Shown here: positions 1 through 6,848 of the stretch, piece by piece | Layout: every line of letters begins with the position of its first letter | How positions within the stretch are numbered: position 1 is the first letter of the stretch | Assembly: GCA_002449585.1 (NCBI GenBank) | Contig: DJXD01000039.1 | Coordinates: 1 to 16,661 of the forward strand | Reading direction: 5' to 3' | DNA length: 16,661 nucleotides | Source: Ruminococcus sp. UBA7013 | GTDB taxonomy: Bacteria > Bacillota > Clostridia > Oscillospirales > Ruminococcaceae | Position numbers and translations under genes: made by a program | Notes under the pieces: model-generated | Databases searched by the model: none | What the model was told of the DNA's origin: nothing | What the model saw: the letters and a program-made list of their open reading frames with translations, nothing else

Positions 1-192
1 CGCCAGTGGCACAGCTGGGCAGCTAAGTGCGGATTGGATAAACGCTGAAAGCATCTAAGCGTGAAGCCATCCTCAAGATAAGATTTCCCCTCTTATGAGT
101 AAGATCCCTTGTAGACTACGAGGTTGATAGGTTCAAGGTGTAAGCATGGTGACATGTTCAGCCAGCGAATACTAATCGATCGAACACTTTTC
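1..192 (+). rRNA. 23S ribosomal RNA, 3' end (partial)
   Basis: This is the 3' terminal part of the large-subunit rRNA; the rest lies left of the window. Recognisable conserved stretches are GGATTGGATAAACGCTGAAA near 31-50, GCATCTAAGCGTGAAGCC, the GGTGACATG segment, and the closing CTAATCGATCGA at about 173-184. The mature 3' end is placed at about 190-193 by comparison with remembered Bacillota 23S ends, so it is approximate. A 5S gene follows about 50 nt later, the usual rRNA operon order. Confidence 0.95.
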
Positions 193-244
193 CTGATTTG
201 TAAGAAAGCGTTCACTATTTTGGATTTGTGATTTATTCTGTTGA

Positions 245-360
<116 letters not shown>

Positions 361-367
361 ATAATTG

Positions 368-390
368 AAAGAGCGGTTTTCCGCTCTTTT
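368..390 (+). terminator. Hairpin after 5S, terminator-like
   Basis: A perfect 9-bp stem (AAAGAGCGG / CCGCTCTTT) with a TTTT loop sits 7 nt after the 5S end and runs into TTTTGTC. It is either a weak intrinsic terminator or an rRNA-processing hairpin. The tRNA 18 nt downstream has no obvious promoter of its own, so read-through or processing is likely. Confidence 0.6.
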
Positions 391-407
391 GTCATATCTG
401 AAATGAT

Positions 408-481
408 GGGCCATTAGCTCAGTTGGTTAGAGCTCCCGGCTCATAACCGGATGGTCCTGGGTTCGAGTCCCCGATGGCCCA
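408..481 (+). tRNA. tRNA with CAT anticodon (Met; lysidine-type Ile2 not excluded)
   Basis: A cloverleaf can be drawn by hand. The acceptor is GGGCCAT / ATGGCCC with discriminator A481, the D stem GCTC / GAGC, the anticodon loop CTCATAA with CAT at 442-444, and the T loop TTCGAGT. The first pair is G-C, so this is not an initiator tRNA with a 1-72 mismatch. CAT with this loop could be elongator Met or the Ile2 isoacceptor read after lysidine modification. CCA is not encoded. Two stem positions are mismatched: C435 x A451 at the base of the anticodon stem and T458 x C472 in the T stem. It is probably the last gene of the rRNA operon. Confidence 0.9.
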
Positions 482-487
482 CGCTTC

Positions 488-521
488 AAAAACCGCTGAA
501 TCCAATCAGCGGTTTTGTTTT
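488..521 (+). terminator. Intrinsic terminator after tRNA
   Basis: An 11-bp stem (AAAACCGCTGA / TCAGCGGTTTT) with a 6-nt loop is followed by GTTTTT. It begins 7 nt after the tRNA and probably ends the rRNA-tRNA transcript. The ribosome binding site of the next small gene starts immediately after it. Confidence 0.88.
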
Positions 522-533
522 TGAGGTGATGTG

Positions 534-839
534 ATGAGCAGAAGCTATAAAAAATTTCCAATTTGCAAAGATCATGCACGAACTTCAAAAGATTGTCAGA
601 AACCGAAAACATTTGCAAATCATGCAGTTAGACGCTATCTAGGAATTTCTGGAGGAAAAGCCGGATATAAAAAATTATATTGTAGTTGGAATATCTGTGA
701 TTATCGCTTTTATTCATGCAAGAGTGAGAAGAAATTCAAAGCATTGTGGGATAATGGCAATTTTATTATTCGGAAGCGGTTTGGAAATGATTATCAGGAA
801 GCTTTGCAGAGCTGGAAGAAATTTTATGTTCGGAAATAG
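534..839 (+). CDS. Small basic hypothetical protein (101 aa)
   Basis: I do not recognise a named family. The protein is short and very rich in Lys and Arg. It opens with MSRSYKKFPICKD, followed by FANHAVRRYLG and, near the end, aromatic and basic residues (QSWKKFYVRK). Small proteins opening with RSYKK and carrying an xNxxVRRY element are familiar to me as hypotheticals in gut Firmicutes, but no function is assigned. Five Cys are present but not in a clear zinc-knuckle pattern. I chose ATG 534 over the overlapping GTG 531 because GAGGTGA (524-530) is then better placed. No promoter is visible between the tRNA terminator and the start, so expression may depend on read-through from the rRNA operon. 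The gene has its own terminator. The charge suggests nucleic-acid or ribosome contact, which is inference only. Confidence 0.6.
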   Translation: MSRSYKKFPICKDHARTSKDCQKPKTFANHAVRRYLGISGGKAGYKKLYCSWNICDYRFYSCKSEKKFKALWDNGNFIIRKRFGNDYQEALQSWKKFYVRK

Positions 840-843
840 TCAG

Positions 844-873
844 AAAATCCTCCATGAAAATGGGGGATTTTTT
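844..873 (+). terminator. Intrinsic terminator after the small basic gene
   Basis: A 12-bp stem containing one T-G pair (AAAATCCTCCAT / ATGGGGGATTTT) and a GAAA loop ends in a run of T residues, 4 nt after the stop codon at 837-839. It supports the preceding ORF being a real transcription unit separate from the two-component genes. Confidence 0.85.
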
Positions 874-897
874 GTATGAAAAAATAAAAAAAGGATA

Positions 898-925
898 TAG
901 AAAAGATATATGTCCATGGTATACT
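898..925 (+). promoter_or_regulatory. Possible promoter of the two-component operon
   Basis: A good -10 (TATACT, 920-925) lies 28 nt upstream of the response-regulator start. The only matching -35 is weak (TAGAAA, 898-903, 16-nt spacer). An activator-dependent promoter would fit, but this is tentative. Confidence 0.35.
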
Positions 926-953
926 GAAAATATCAAGTAAAGGAGCTTCTTAC

Positions 954-1616
954 ATGAAAATATTATTGATTGAGGATGATTTGCAGATCTGTGAAGTGAT
1001 CATAGATTATTTCAGCAATAAAGGAGCGGAAATTATTGCTATTCATGATGGGGCAAAAGCTCTGGAAGCAGATGCTTCTGTTTATGATCTGATTTTGCTG
1101 GATATTATGCTTCCCAATATGGATGGGTTTACCATATGCCGAAATTTCCGGAAAATTAGTGATATTCCCCTGATCTTTATTACTGCCCGTGGAAGAGAGG
1201 AAGATATTCTCTATGGTTATGATCTGGGTTGTGATGATTATATCATCAAGCCTTTCTCCCTGACTGCGCTCTATGCCAAATGTGAAGCACTGCTTAGACG
1301 TTTCCATGGAACAGTCATGAATACAGCTGTTGAATGCGGTCAGATCCGCCTTGATACCAGAATGCTGCGCTGTTTTGTCAATGATCAGGAGATCGAACTG
1401 CCGCCGAAGGAATTTGCTATTCTGAAATATCTAATGGAACATGAAAATTGGGTCATTGATCGGGAGACTTTATTAAATCGAATCTGGGGCTATGATTATT
1501 TCGGTACGGATCGAGTCGTCGATAATCACATCAAGAAATTAAGAAAAGCCCTCGGCAGTGCTGGAAAGCAGATCAAAACACTTGTCGGGAGGGGATACAA
1601 ACTCACAAAGGAGTGA
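954..1616 (+). CDS. OmpR/PhoB-family response regulator
   Basis: This is a DNA-binding response regulator of 220 aa, the usual length for the family. The receiver domain (about 1-118) shows the acidic pair D8-D9, the phosphoacceptor D50 in DLILLDIMLPNMDG, the switch residue T77 and the invariant K99 before P100. A winged-helix DNA-binding domain occupies about 125-218 and ends in the typical VVDNHIKKLRKAL and VGRGYKL elements. The start follows AAAGGAGC with good spacing. Its stop overlaps the beginning of the kinase gene, so the two are co-transcribed and coupled. No transporter or other obvious target gene lies beside the pair, so the signal and regulon cannot be read from context. Confidence 0.95.
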   Translation: MKILLIEDDLQICEVIIDYFSNKGAEIIAIHDGAKALEADASVYDLILLDIMLPNMDGFTICRNFRKISDIPLIFITARGREEDILYGYDLGCDDYIIKPFSLTALYAKCEALLRRFHGTVMNTAVECGQIRLDTRMLRCFVNDQEIELPPKEFAILKYLMEHENWVIDRETLLNRIWGYDYFGTDRVVDNHIKKLRKALGSAGKQIKTLVGRGYKLTKE

Positions 1617-1621
1617 TTGTT

Positions 1622-3286
1622 ATGAGAAATCAGAAAATCTATACAAGGCCGAAAAGAACCACATTTCTGAAATTATTTGCAAAAGGCCTGATTACGTCTG
1701 TGATTGCAACAGCGATTTTCAGCGGAGTGCTGTTTGAAGTTGTAGCTCAGTCAACTTTTAAGAATATCGAAAGTAGCATGATGCAAAGGGAAGCAGAATT
1801 TTTATCAATGATTTCCAAGAGAGAAGCCGGAGAAATCAATGCTTTCTCACAGACACTTAACGGCTATATGAGCCTGCACACATCATTTATTATTGAAGAT
1901 TACAATGAAAACAGCTTTGCAGTATCTACAATTGAGGATGAAAATGGAACTATTTTATATTCCAGCAAAGAACGGCTTGGAATGGTTATAAAATTTATAA
2001 AAGCAGATAGTTTAAGTGAAGTACATCCGGAAAATGGCTGGTATACATGCGAGACAGAAGAAATCCCGGAAATTTATCAGGAATATCAAAAATTAAATGC
2101 TGGAATTGATCCAGTCAATGATTATGTCCGTTTACAGCTCCAAAGTGCTTATGTAGATAAGAAAAATCATAGATTTGTACCGCATCAGGCAGAATTGCAG
2201 ATTTATCATCATGATAAGAATGATCCATGGAAAGAGCCAGATGTGATAGAAACAAAAGCAGTCACCTGTGATTTCCAGAATGATGATTATGAACTGGTTA
2301 CATTGAATTCATCTATAGGTGAAAATGTTCCTTATGGCATAATGGCTAATTTCTGGGGAACAAAGAATTTTGATGCTGTCGCTTCATCAAATCTGTATTT
2401 TCATGTGAAAGGTCAATATTTCTCAACAGAGGATGTCAATTTGTCAACAAGGCGATTTTCATGCAGTGCGCCTGTATGGGTTGATGGTCAAAAAGCTTAT
2501 CTTAAAATGGCCTATCAGGTGGATGTTTGGAATCCGGAAAATAAAGCTATATTTTTCAAAGCTATTTATATTTTCTTCCTGTGCATGATTCTGATTAATC
2601 TTTTCTGGAGTCTGCATAAAAATAAGATCAATCAATTAAATTATCAGTTTGAAGATTATCAGCGGACATTGACAAATAATTTGGCACATGATCTCAAAAC
2701 GCCCTTGATGGCAATCAATGGCTATGCGGAAAATCTCCTCACTTCCTACAGAATGGAAGACCAGCCCCGGAAGTATCTGGAATCTATTCTTGAAAGCGTG
2801 GGCTATACAGATATGCTCATCAATAAAACATTAGAGCTGAATCAGATTCAGGAGATCAGCACATTGAAAAAATCAAAAGTCAATCTGCATGATCTGACAG
2901 AACAAATCATTCATCGCTATCAGCCCCGGCTTGATGAATGCGGTTTCCGTCTTCATCTTGAAGGGGATGCACAAATTGCAGCGAATCCGGACATGATCAG
3001 AACATGCATTGATAATCTGCTTTCCAATGCTGTGAAATATGCCGTTCCGGGCAGTGAGATCAAGATCATAATCAATAAAAAGAAATTCAGCATCAGCAAT
3101 GAAATCATTGCACCTGTTGAAACAAAATGCTTATTACTTCCATTTGTTAAAGGCGATGAAGCCAGAAGTGATAAAAATAGTTCCGGCTTAGGATTATCCA
3201 TTGCACAGAATGCCGCTGAAATCAATGGCTTCCGGCTGGAGATTGATTCTAAAAATCAGCAGTTTACAGCAGCCATCCTCTTTTAA
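1622..3286 (+). CDS. Membrane sensor histidine kinase
   Basis: This is the partner kinase of the preceding regulator (554 aa from ATG 1622). I prefer ATG 1622 to the overlapping GTG 1613 because AAGGAG (1608-1613) is 8 nt upstream. A first membrane helix spans about 21-42. A long extracellular sensor region of about 265 residues follows, with no domain I can name, then a second helix at about 311-333. The phosphoacceptor is H356 in LAHDLKTPLMAI. The ATPase domain has its N box at about 464-474 (DNLLSNAVKYA) and G2 box at 522 (GLGLSIA). The usual DxGxG G1 box is not recognisable; instead there is ISNEI followed by LPFVKGDEARS, as in kinases where G1 is reduced. The protein ends right after the ATPase core. 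A terminator follows. Confidence 0.94.
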   Translation: MRNQKIYTRPKRTTFLKLFAKGLITSVIATAIFSGVLFEVVAQSTFKNIESSMMQREAEFLSMISKREAGEINAFSQTLNGYMSLHTSFIIEDYNENSFAVSTIEDENGTILYSSKERLGMVIKFIKADSLSEVHPENGWYTCETEEIPEIYQEYQKLNAGIDPVNDYVRLQLQSAYVDKKNHRFVPHQAELQIYHHDKNDPWKEPDVIETKAVTCDFQNDDYELVTLNSSIGENVPYGIMANFWGTKNFDAVASSNLYFHVKGQYFSTEDVNLSTRRFSCSAPVWVDGQKAYLKMAYQVDVWNPENKAIFFKAIYIFFLCMILINLFWSLHKNKINQLNYQFEDYQRTLTNNLAHDLKTPLMAINGYAENLLTSYRMEDQPRKYLESILESVGYTDMLINKTLELNQIQEISTLKKSKVNLHDLTEQIIHRYQPRLDECGFRLHLEGDAQIAANPDMIRTCIDNLLSNAVKYAVPGSEIKIIINKKKFSISNEIIAPVETKCLLLPFVKGDEARSDKNSSGLGLSIAQNAAEINGFRLEIDSKNQQFTAAILF

Positions 3287-3300
3287 TCTCTCCTAAATAT

Positions 3301-3333
3301 AGCAGAAAGCCGCTTTTTAGCGGCTTTTCTGCT
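3301..3333. terminator. Bidirectional terminator between convergent genes
   Basis: The stem AGCAGAAAGCCGC (3301-3313) pairs with GCGGCTTTTCTGCT (3320-3333), with one extra T, around a TTTTTA loop. It lies 14 nt after the kinase stop and directly abuts the stop of the convergent LRAT-domain gene, so it probably serves both strands. Confidence 0.85.
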
Positions 3334-3334
3334 A

Positions 3335-4126
3335 TTAATTATTATTAATGATGTCAGAAATTGCTGTCAGCACAGTATGTGCGCCGTTTATGGCATTGAT
3401 GACATTATCCACCTGATGGGAATCTGACAGGCCTGTTTTACACCAGAAAGCGAAGTGTTCGCAGTTATTCAAAGCGAGATCATACTTTGTTTCGCCGAGG
3501 CGGCTTTTTGCCCGTTGAATGGTTTCCTCAGGGGTATATAAATGATAATCTGGGCAATCCGTCAGCAGCTGTCTAAGATCGGCTGTATCTGACACACGGG
3601 AAAATAAATCTTCTGCACTGCCGTTAGAATAAATTTTTTCAAAGCGGCCATTGGCATCAGGAAAATTAATCACAAAGAATGTAGGATTATCCCGGAGAAA
3701 ATGTTTTATAGGTGCTTCATGTACGCTGATTGTTCCGTTGAAATCACCATTTTCAGCGGCATAATGAATGACTTTATCATCACCGATATAGACAGCATAA
3801 TGTTCATAAACGCCGCCGCTGCGTTTTGTTCCAATAATATCTCCTGGCTGTAAAAAATTTTCTGCGGTCATGCGTTTTAATTTTTCCTCCATGGCAGAGC
3901 GTGAGCCCCAAGCTCTTCGGATATTATATTCATCTAAAATTCTGGCATTGCCAAAGAATTTATTTACCTGTAAGCGAAGGCCATTTTGTTCAGCCACAGT
4001 ATCCCAGCAATATTTACCGCCCATGGTAGGCATTTCGATATTAATCATATCTCCGAGAGTATGTTTTTCCAGCTGATCAGCTAAAAGTTCGACTAAAGTT
4101 CCCTCTGGTGAATCCAAATATTTCAT
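3335..4126 (-). CDS. LRAT-domain protein (NlpC/P60-related acyltransferase or phospholipase-like)
   Basis: This is a 263-aa soluble protein with no signal peptide or membrane helix. The second half carries the complete LRAT signature. H109 lies in GVYEHYAVYIG, followed by H121 in VIHYA, a 12-residue spacing identical to His60/His72 of lecithin:retinol acyltransferase. C222 lies in the NNCEHFAFWC block (220-229), which corresponds to the NC motif with the nucleophilic Cys. Family members transfer acyl groups from phospholipids or act as phospholipases or amidases; the substrate of bacterial versions is generally unknown. The first 90 residues have no match I know. ATG 4126 is preferred over TTG 4135 because the ribosome binding site AAAGGAG (4137-4143) would otherwise touch the start. 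The gene is monocistronic, with its own promoter and a shared terminator. Confidence 0.85.
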   Translation of the reverse strand: MKYLDSPEGTLVELLADQLEKHTLGDMINIEMPTMGGKYCWDTVAEQNGLRLQVNKFFGNARILDEYNIRRAWGSRSAMEEKLKRMTAENFLQPGDIIGTKRSGGVYEHYAVYIGDDKVIHYAAENGDFNGTISVHEAPIKHFLRDNPTFFVINFPDANGRFEKIYSNGSAEDLFSRVSDTADLRQLLTDCPDYHLYTPEETIQRAKSRLGETKYDLALNNCEHFAFWCKTGLSDSHQVDNVINAINGAHTVLTAISDIINNN

Positions 4127-4173
4127 AAAAATCAAGCTCCTTTTTTAATAAATGCGGATATGTTCTTTATTAT

Positions 4174-4202
4174 ATTTTATCTGATTTCAGAAAAAAAGTC
4201 AA
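4174..4202 (-). promoter_or_regulatory. Promoter of the LRAT-domain gene
   Basis: On the minus strand TTGACT (4197-4202) and TAAAAT (4174-4179) are separated by exactly 17 nt, about 48 nt upstream of the start codon. It lies back to back with the tRNA-Ala promoter. Confidence 0.75.
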
Positions 4203-4221
4203 TATTTTTTTCCGTTTTCTC

Positions 4222-4250
4222 TTGACAAATACAAATTTTTCTGTTATAAT
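4222..4250 (+). promoter_or_regulatory. Promoter of tRNA-Ala
   Basis: Consensus TTGACA (4222-4227) and TATAAT (4245-4250) with a 17-nt spacer predict a transcript start at about 4257, six nt before the mature tRNA. A perfect promoter fits a stable RNA gene. Confidence 0.92.
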
Positions 4251-4262
4251 AATATTGTTCAT

Positions 4263-4335
4263 GGGGCATTAGCGCAGCTGGGAGCGCGTTACACTGGCAG
4301 TGTAGAGGTCACGGGTTCGAACCCCGTATGCTCCA
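4263..4335 (+). tRNA. tRNA-Ala (GGC anticodon)
   Basis: The acceptor GGGGCAT / ATGCTCC has one G-U pair and discriminator A4335. The anticodon stem TTACA / TGTAG encloses the loop CTGGCAG with GGC at 4296-4298, and the T loop is TTCGAAC. CCA is not encoded, so a CCA-adding enzyme is needed. It is a single-gene transcript with its own promoter and terminator. Confidence 0.95.
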
Positions 4336-4344
4336 TTTTGTAAG

Positions 4345-4390
4345 AATTCAATAAATGTCAGTATTCTGCATTTATTGAATTTTTCTTTTT
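4345..4390 (+). terminator. Terminator of tRNA-Ala
   Basis: A 13-bp stem AATTCAATAAATG / CATTTATTGAATT with an 11-nt loop runs into TTTTTCTTTTTT. The stop codon and last codons of the convergent CDF gene lie inside the 3' arm and T tract, so the two transcripts share this DNA. Confidence 0.88.
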
Positions 4391-5325
4391 TCATGCGGAA
4401 GCGGTGGAAGATCATAATGATATCCGGCAGGATTTACATGTATCATCACATGTTTAATATCAGGATATTTTCTCTCGATTGCATCATGCAGATTTTCAGC
4501 AATGTCATGTGCTTCTTTTAAAAGCAGATTGCCATCTATATTAATTTCCATTTCTGCATAAATTTTTTCACCGAATTTTCTGGTTTTGATTAGATCAATC
4601 CCGATGGCCTGCCCAATAGATTCAGAAAAATGGATCACAAAATCTTTCAGTTCATTTTCAAAATTTTCATCGCAGGAAGTATCTAACATTTTTTCAATCG
4701 CATCTTTGAAAATGCCGATTGCTACAAAAAGAATAATCATGCAGATGATAATGCTGGCGATCTGATCCAGAATCGGAAAGCCATGTCTTGCGCCGATAAT
4801 TCCAAAAAGTGCGCCAATGGAAGATAATGCATCTGAGCGATGATGCCAGGCATCTGCCTTGAATGCGCCGGATTTTAATTGATTGGCATAATACATAGTA
4901 TACCAGAACATGCATTCTTTTACTGCGATAGATACAACAGCGGCCGCCGCCGCAAGCATGGAAGGAACAGCCTGCTCCTGATAACTTTTATCTGCAATCG
5001 TATGAATACAATTGCATCCGATCCCGATTCCTGTCGCAAAAAGTATGACAGATAATAAAATAGAAGCAACACATTCAAATCTTTCATGTCCATAAGGATG
5101 TTCATGATCCGCTTCTTTTCGGGAAATGGAAACACCAATATAGGCAATACCTGTTGCCAGTACATCAGATAATGTATGTACGGCATCAGAAAGCATTGCC
5201 GCTGAATGACCAAGCGTTCCAGCAATGAATTTGAAAACAGCAAGAAAGACATTCCCGATCACACCAACGGCCGCCATCTGATCGGCAGCTTGTTTTTCTG
5301 ATAATACAGCATCATCTTTTTTCAT
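4372..5325 (-). CDS. Cation diffusion facilitator (CDF) metal exporter
   Basis: This is an inner-membrane divalent-cation/proton antiporter of 317 aa, usual for the family. Six membrane helices are expected in the first about 210 residues. The metal site is visible in helix 2 (D47, H50, D54 in SDAVHTLSD) and helix 5 (H161, D165 in HHRSD). The paired HxxxD pattern is usual for zinc-type CDF proteins rather than the DxxxD of the manganese type, so zinc or a similar metal is the best inference. The conserved loop DHEHPYGHER follows helix 2. A cytoplasmic ferredoxin-like domain (about 215-305) ends with a HVNP element. I prefer ATG 5325 (MKKDD) over GTG 5334, which overlaps the AGGG ribosome binding site. 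Its promoter carries a palindrome suggesting metal-responsive repression. Confidence 0.92.
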   Translation of the reverse strand: MKKDDAVLSEKQAADQMAAVGVIGNVFLAVFKFIAGTLGHSAAMLSDAVHTLSDVLATGIAYIGVSISRKEADHEHPYGHERFECVASILLSVILFATGIGIGCNCIHTIADKSYQEQAVPSMLAAAAAVVSIAVKECMFWYTMYYANQLKSGAFKADAWHHRSDALSSIGALFGIIGARHGFPILDQIASIIICMIILFVAIGIFKDAIEKMLDTSCDENFENELKDFVIHFSESIGQAIGIDLIKTRKFGEKIYAEMEINIDGNLLLKEAHDIAENLHDAIERKYPDIKHVMIHVNPAGYHYDLPPLPHEKRKIQ

Positions 5326-5354
5326 TTCAGTCACACCCTATCCAATGTAAATGA

Positions 5355-5377
5355 TATATTGATTACTATTCAATATA
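5355..5377. promoter_or_regulatory. Palindromic operator between CDF and acyltransferase genes
   Basis: A perfect 8-7-8 inverted repeat, TATATTGA (5355-5362), TTACTAT, TCAATATA (5370-5377). It covers the whole -10 box of the minus-strand CDF promoter and the predicted start site. Such a position suits a repressor. The size and arms are reminiscent of ArsR/SmtB-type metal-sensor sites, but no regulator gene lies beside it, so the protein is unknown. Confidence 0.65.
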
Positions 5378-5400
5378 GCATATTAAATAGAATTTGTCAA
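5372..5400 (-). promoter_or_regulatory. Promoter of the CDF gene
   Basis: On the minus strand, TTGACA (5395-5400) and TATATT (5372-5377) are 17 nt apart, about 46 nt upstream of the start codon. The -10 box is one arm of the palindrome. Confidence 0.85.
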
Positions 5401-5436
5401 GCATATTTTTTTAAATCTGCTGAAAGGGGGATTTCT

Positions 5437-6219
5437 ATGAACGTGAAAGAATTATTGCAAACCAAGCCTATCACAGACAGATGTCATTTATTAGACAGCA
5501 TCCGGGGGCTGACTGTGATCAATATGATCTTGTTTCATGCAATGTGGGATCTTGTCTATCTATTTGATGTAAGCTGTAATTGGTATCATGGGACAGGGGC
5601 ATATCTCTGGCAGCAATGCATATGCTGGAGTTTTATTTTATTATCCGGTTTCTGTGCAGGAATGAGCCGGCATCTGCTTCGCCGGGGGAGCATGGTATTT
5701 GGATTAGGCGCACTGATTACGCTGATTACAGCGTTATTCATGCCGGAAAATCTGATTATATTTGGTGTATTGACCTTGATCGGATCATGTATGTTAATCA
5801 TGGCAGGCATCCGGGAAAAGGCGCAGAAAATCCCGGCAATACCGGGATTGATCATTCATTTTCTATTATTTGCATTTACAAAGCATATCAATTCCAGATA
5901 TTTAGGATTTTTTAAATATAGCTGGATCAAGCTTCCTGATTGGCTGTATCATGATTATCTGACGGCATATTTTGGCTTTCCGTTTGATCGCTTTTATTCG
6001 ACAGACTATTTTTCTCTGCTCCCATGGATATTTTTATTTTTGACAGGCTTTTTTATTTATCAGGCATGGGGAAAAAAGATTTTATCTATTAGATGGAACG
6101 GCATTTCTTTTCTGAATCTGATCGGCAGACATGCACTTGAAATTTATGCTTTGCATCAGCCTGTGATTTATGGATTACTCTGGATTATATTCCGGATTAT
6201 CAGAAGCAGTTCCTCTTGA
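5437..6219 (+). CDS. DUF1624 / heparan-alpha-glucosaminide acetyltransferase-like membrane protein
   Basis: This is a 260-aa polytopic membrane protein. The N-terminal signature LLDSIRGLTVINMILFHAMW (18-37, with R23, H34 and nearby D38), followed by LLSGFCAGMS and FGVLTLIGSCML, is that of DUF1624/HGSNAT-type acyltransferases. H240 in ALHQPV near the C-terminus is also typical. Eukaryotic HGSNAT acetylates heparan sulfate across a membrane; bacterial members are presumed to O- or N-acylate cell-surface sugars, with substrate unknown. The start is ATG 5437 behind AAGGGGG (5424-5430); the open frame extends further upstream but without a ribosome binding site and through the operator. The gene is divergent from the CDF exporter and may share its operator. 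Its last 52 bases overlap the convergent thymidylate kinase gene. Confidence 0.82.
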   Translation: MNVKELLQTKPITDRCHLLDSIRGLTVINMILFHAMWDLVYLFDVSCNWYHGTGAYLWQQCICWSFILLSGFCAGMSRHLLRRGSMVFGLGALITLITALFMPENLIIFGVLTLIGSCMLIMAGIREKAQKIPAIPGLIIHFLLFAFTKHINSRYLGFFKYSWIKLPDWLYHDYLTAYFGFPFDRFYSTDYFSLLPWIFLFLTGFFIYQAWGKKILSIRWNGISFLNLIGRHALEIYALHQPVIYGLLWIIFRIIRSSSS

Positions 6220-6836
6220 ATCTGATCAATAGATTTCATGTGATTATTTTCACAGCAGCTGAGAAATTTCCATGATTTGCCGATACTTCCGGCATACATG
6301 GCCGCATCATGACAATGCTGTAAATAACGGGGATCTGCTTCATGAATATCTTTTTTCTGTTCATCTCCCTGATAGCGAGCGGATAATAATTTCTGTGATA
6401 TTGCAACAGGAACATCCAGAAAAATAATTTCATCCGGCTGAGGAATGCCCAATTTCTGATATTCAAAATCATAAAGCCAATGGCAATAATTTTCCCATTG
6501 ATCCGGGTTTAATTTTGTCATCTGATAAATAGCATTAGAAGTAGTATATCTTGCGGAGATAATATTTTTCCCTTGTTCATAATCAACACGCCAGTCTTTT
6601 CGATAGCTAATATATCTGTCAATCGCATAAAAACTGCTGGCGGAATATGCGCTTTTGATCCTGTCAGGTTCTGAAAATTTTCCGGAAAGATATTCCTGAA
6701 TAATTTCTCCGGCAGGTGATTCATAATTTGGAAATGTCAGAAAACGACAGTCTGTCAAAGTTTTCTTTAATAGATCCACTTGAGTGGTTTTTCCGCATCC
6801 GTCCAGCCCTTCAATGACTATGATTTTTCCGTGCAT
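6168..6836 (-). CDS. tmk: Thymidylate kinase
   Basis: dTMP kinase (222 aa) converts dTMP to dTDP with ATP in the cytoplasm. The P loop is GLDGCGKTT (10-18). The dTMP-binding motif FPNYESPAGEIIQEYL (35-50) and the Asp-Arg pair D73-R74 in YAIDRYIS fit the family. The lid region RYQGDEQKKDIHEAD is lysine-rich, and the P loop lacks the basic residue found in E. coli-type enzymes. The ribosome binding site AAAGGATGAT precedes ATG 6836. The gene starts 12 nt after the YjbR-family gene, so both are one operon. The 3' end overlaps the convergent acyltransferase gene by 52 bp. No holB, recombination or other usual tmk neighbours are present. Confidence 0.9.
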   Translation of the reverse strand: MHGKIIVIEGLDGCGKTTQVDLLKKTLTDCRFLTFPNYESPAGEIIQEYLSGKFSEPDRIKSAYSASSFYAIDRYISYRKDWRVDYEQGKNIISARYTTSNAIYQMTKLNPDQWENYCHWLYDFEYQKLGIPQPDEIIFLDVPVAISQKLLSARYQGDEQKKDIHEADPRYLQHCHDAAMYAGSIGKSWKFLSCCENNHMKSIDQIQEELLLIIRNIIQSNP

Positions 6837-6848
6837 AATATCATCCTT

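Noticed and set aside
142..155. AAGCATGGTGACAT at the 23S end is repeated at 16328-16341 across the TnpB element boundary.
   Set aside because: A 14-base match somewhere in 16.7 kb is close to chance expectation; the first copy is conserved rRNA sequence and no longer homology surrounds either copy.
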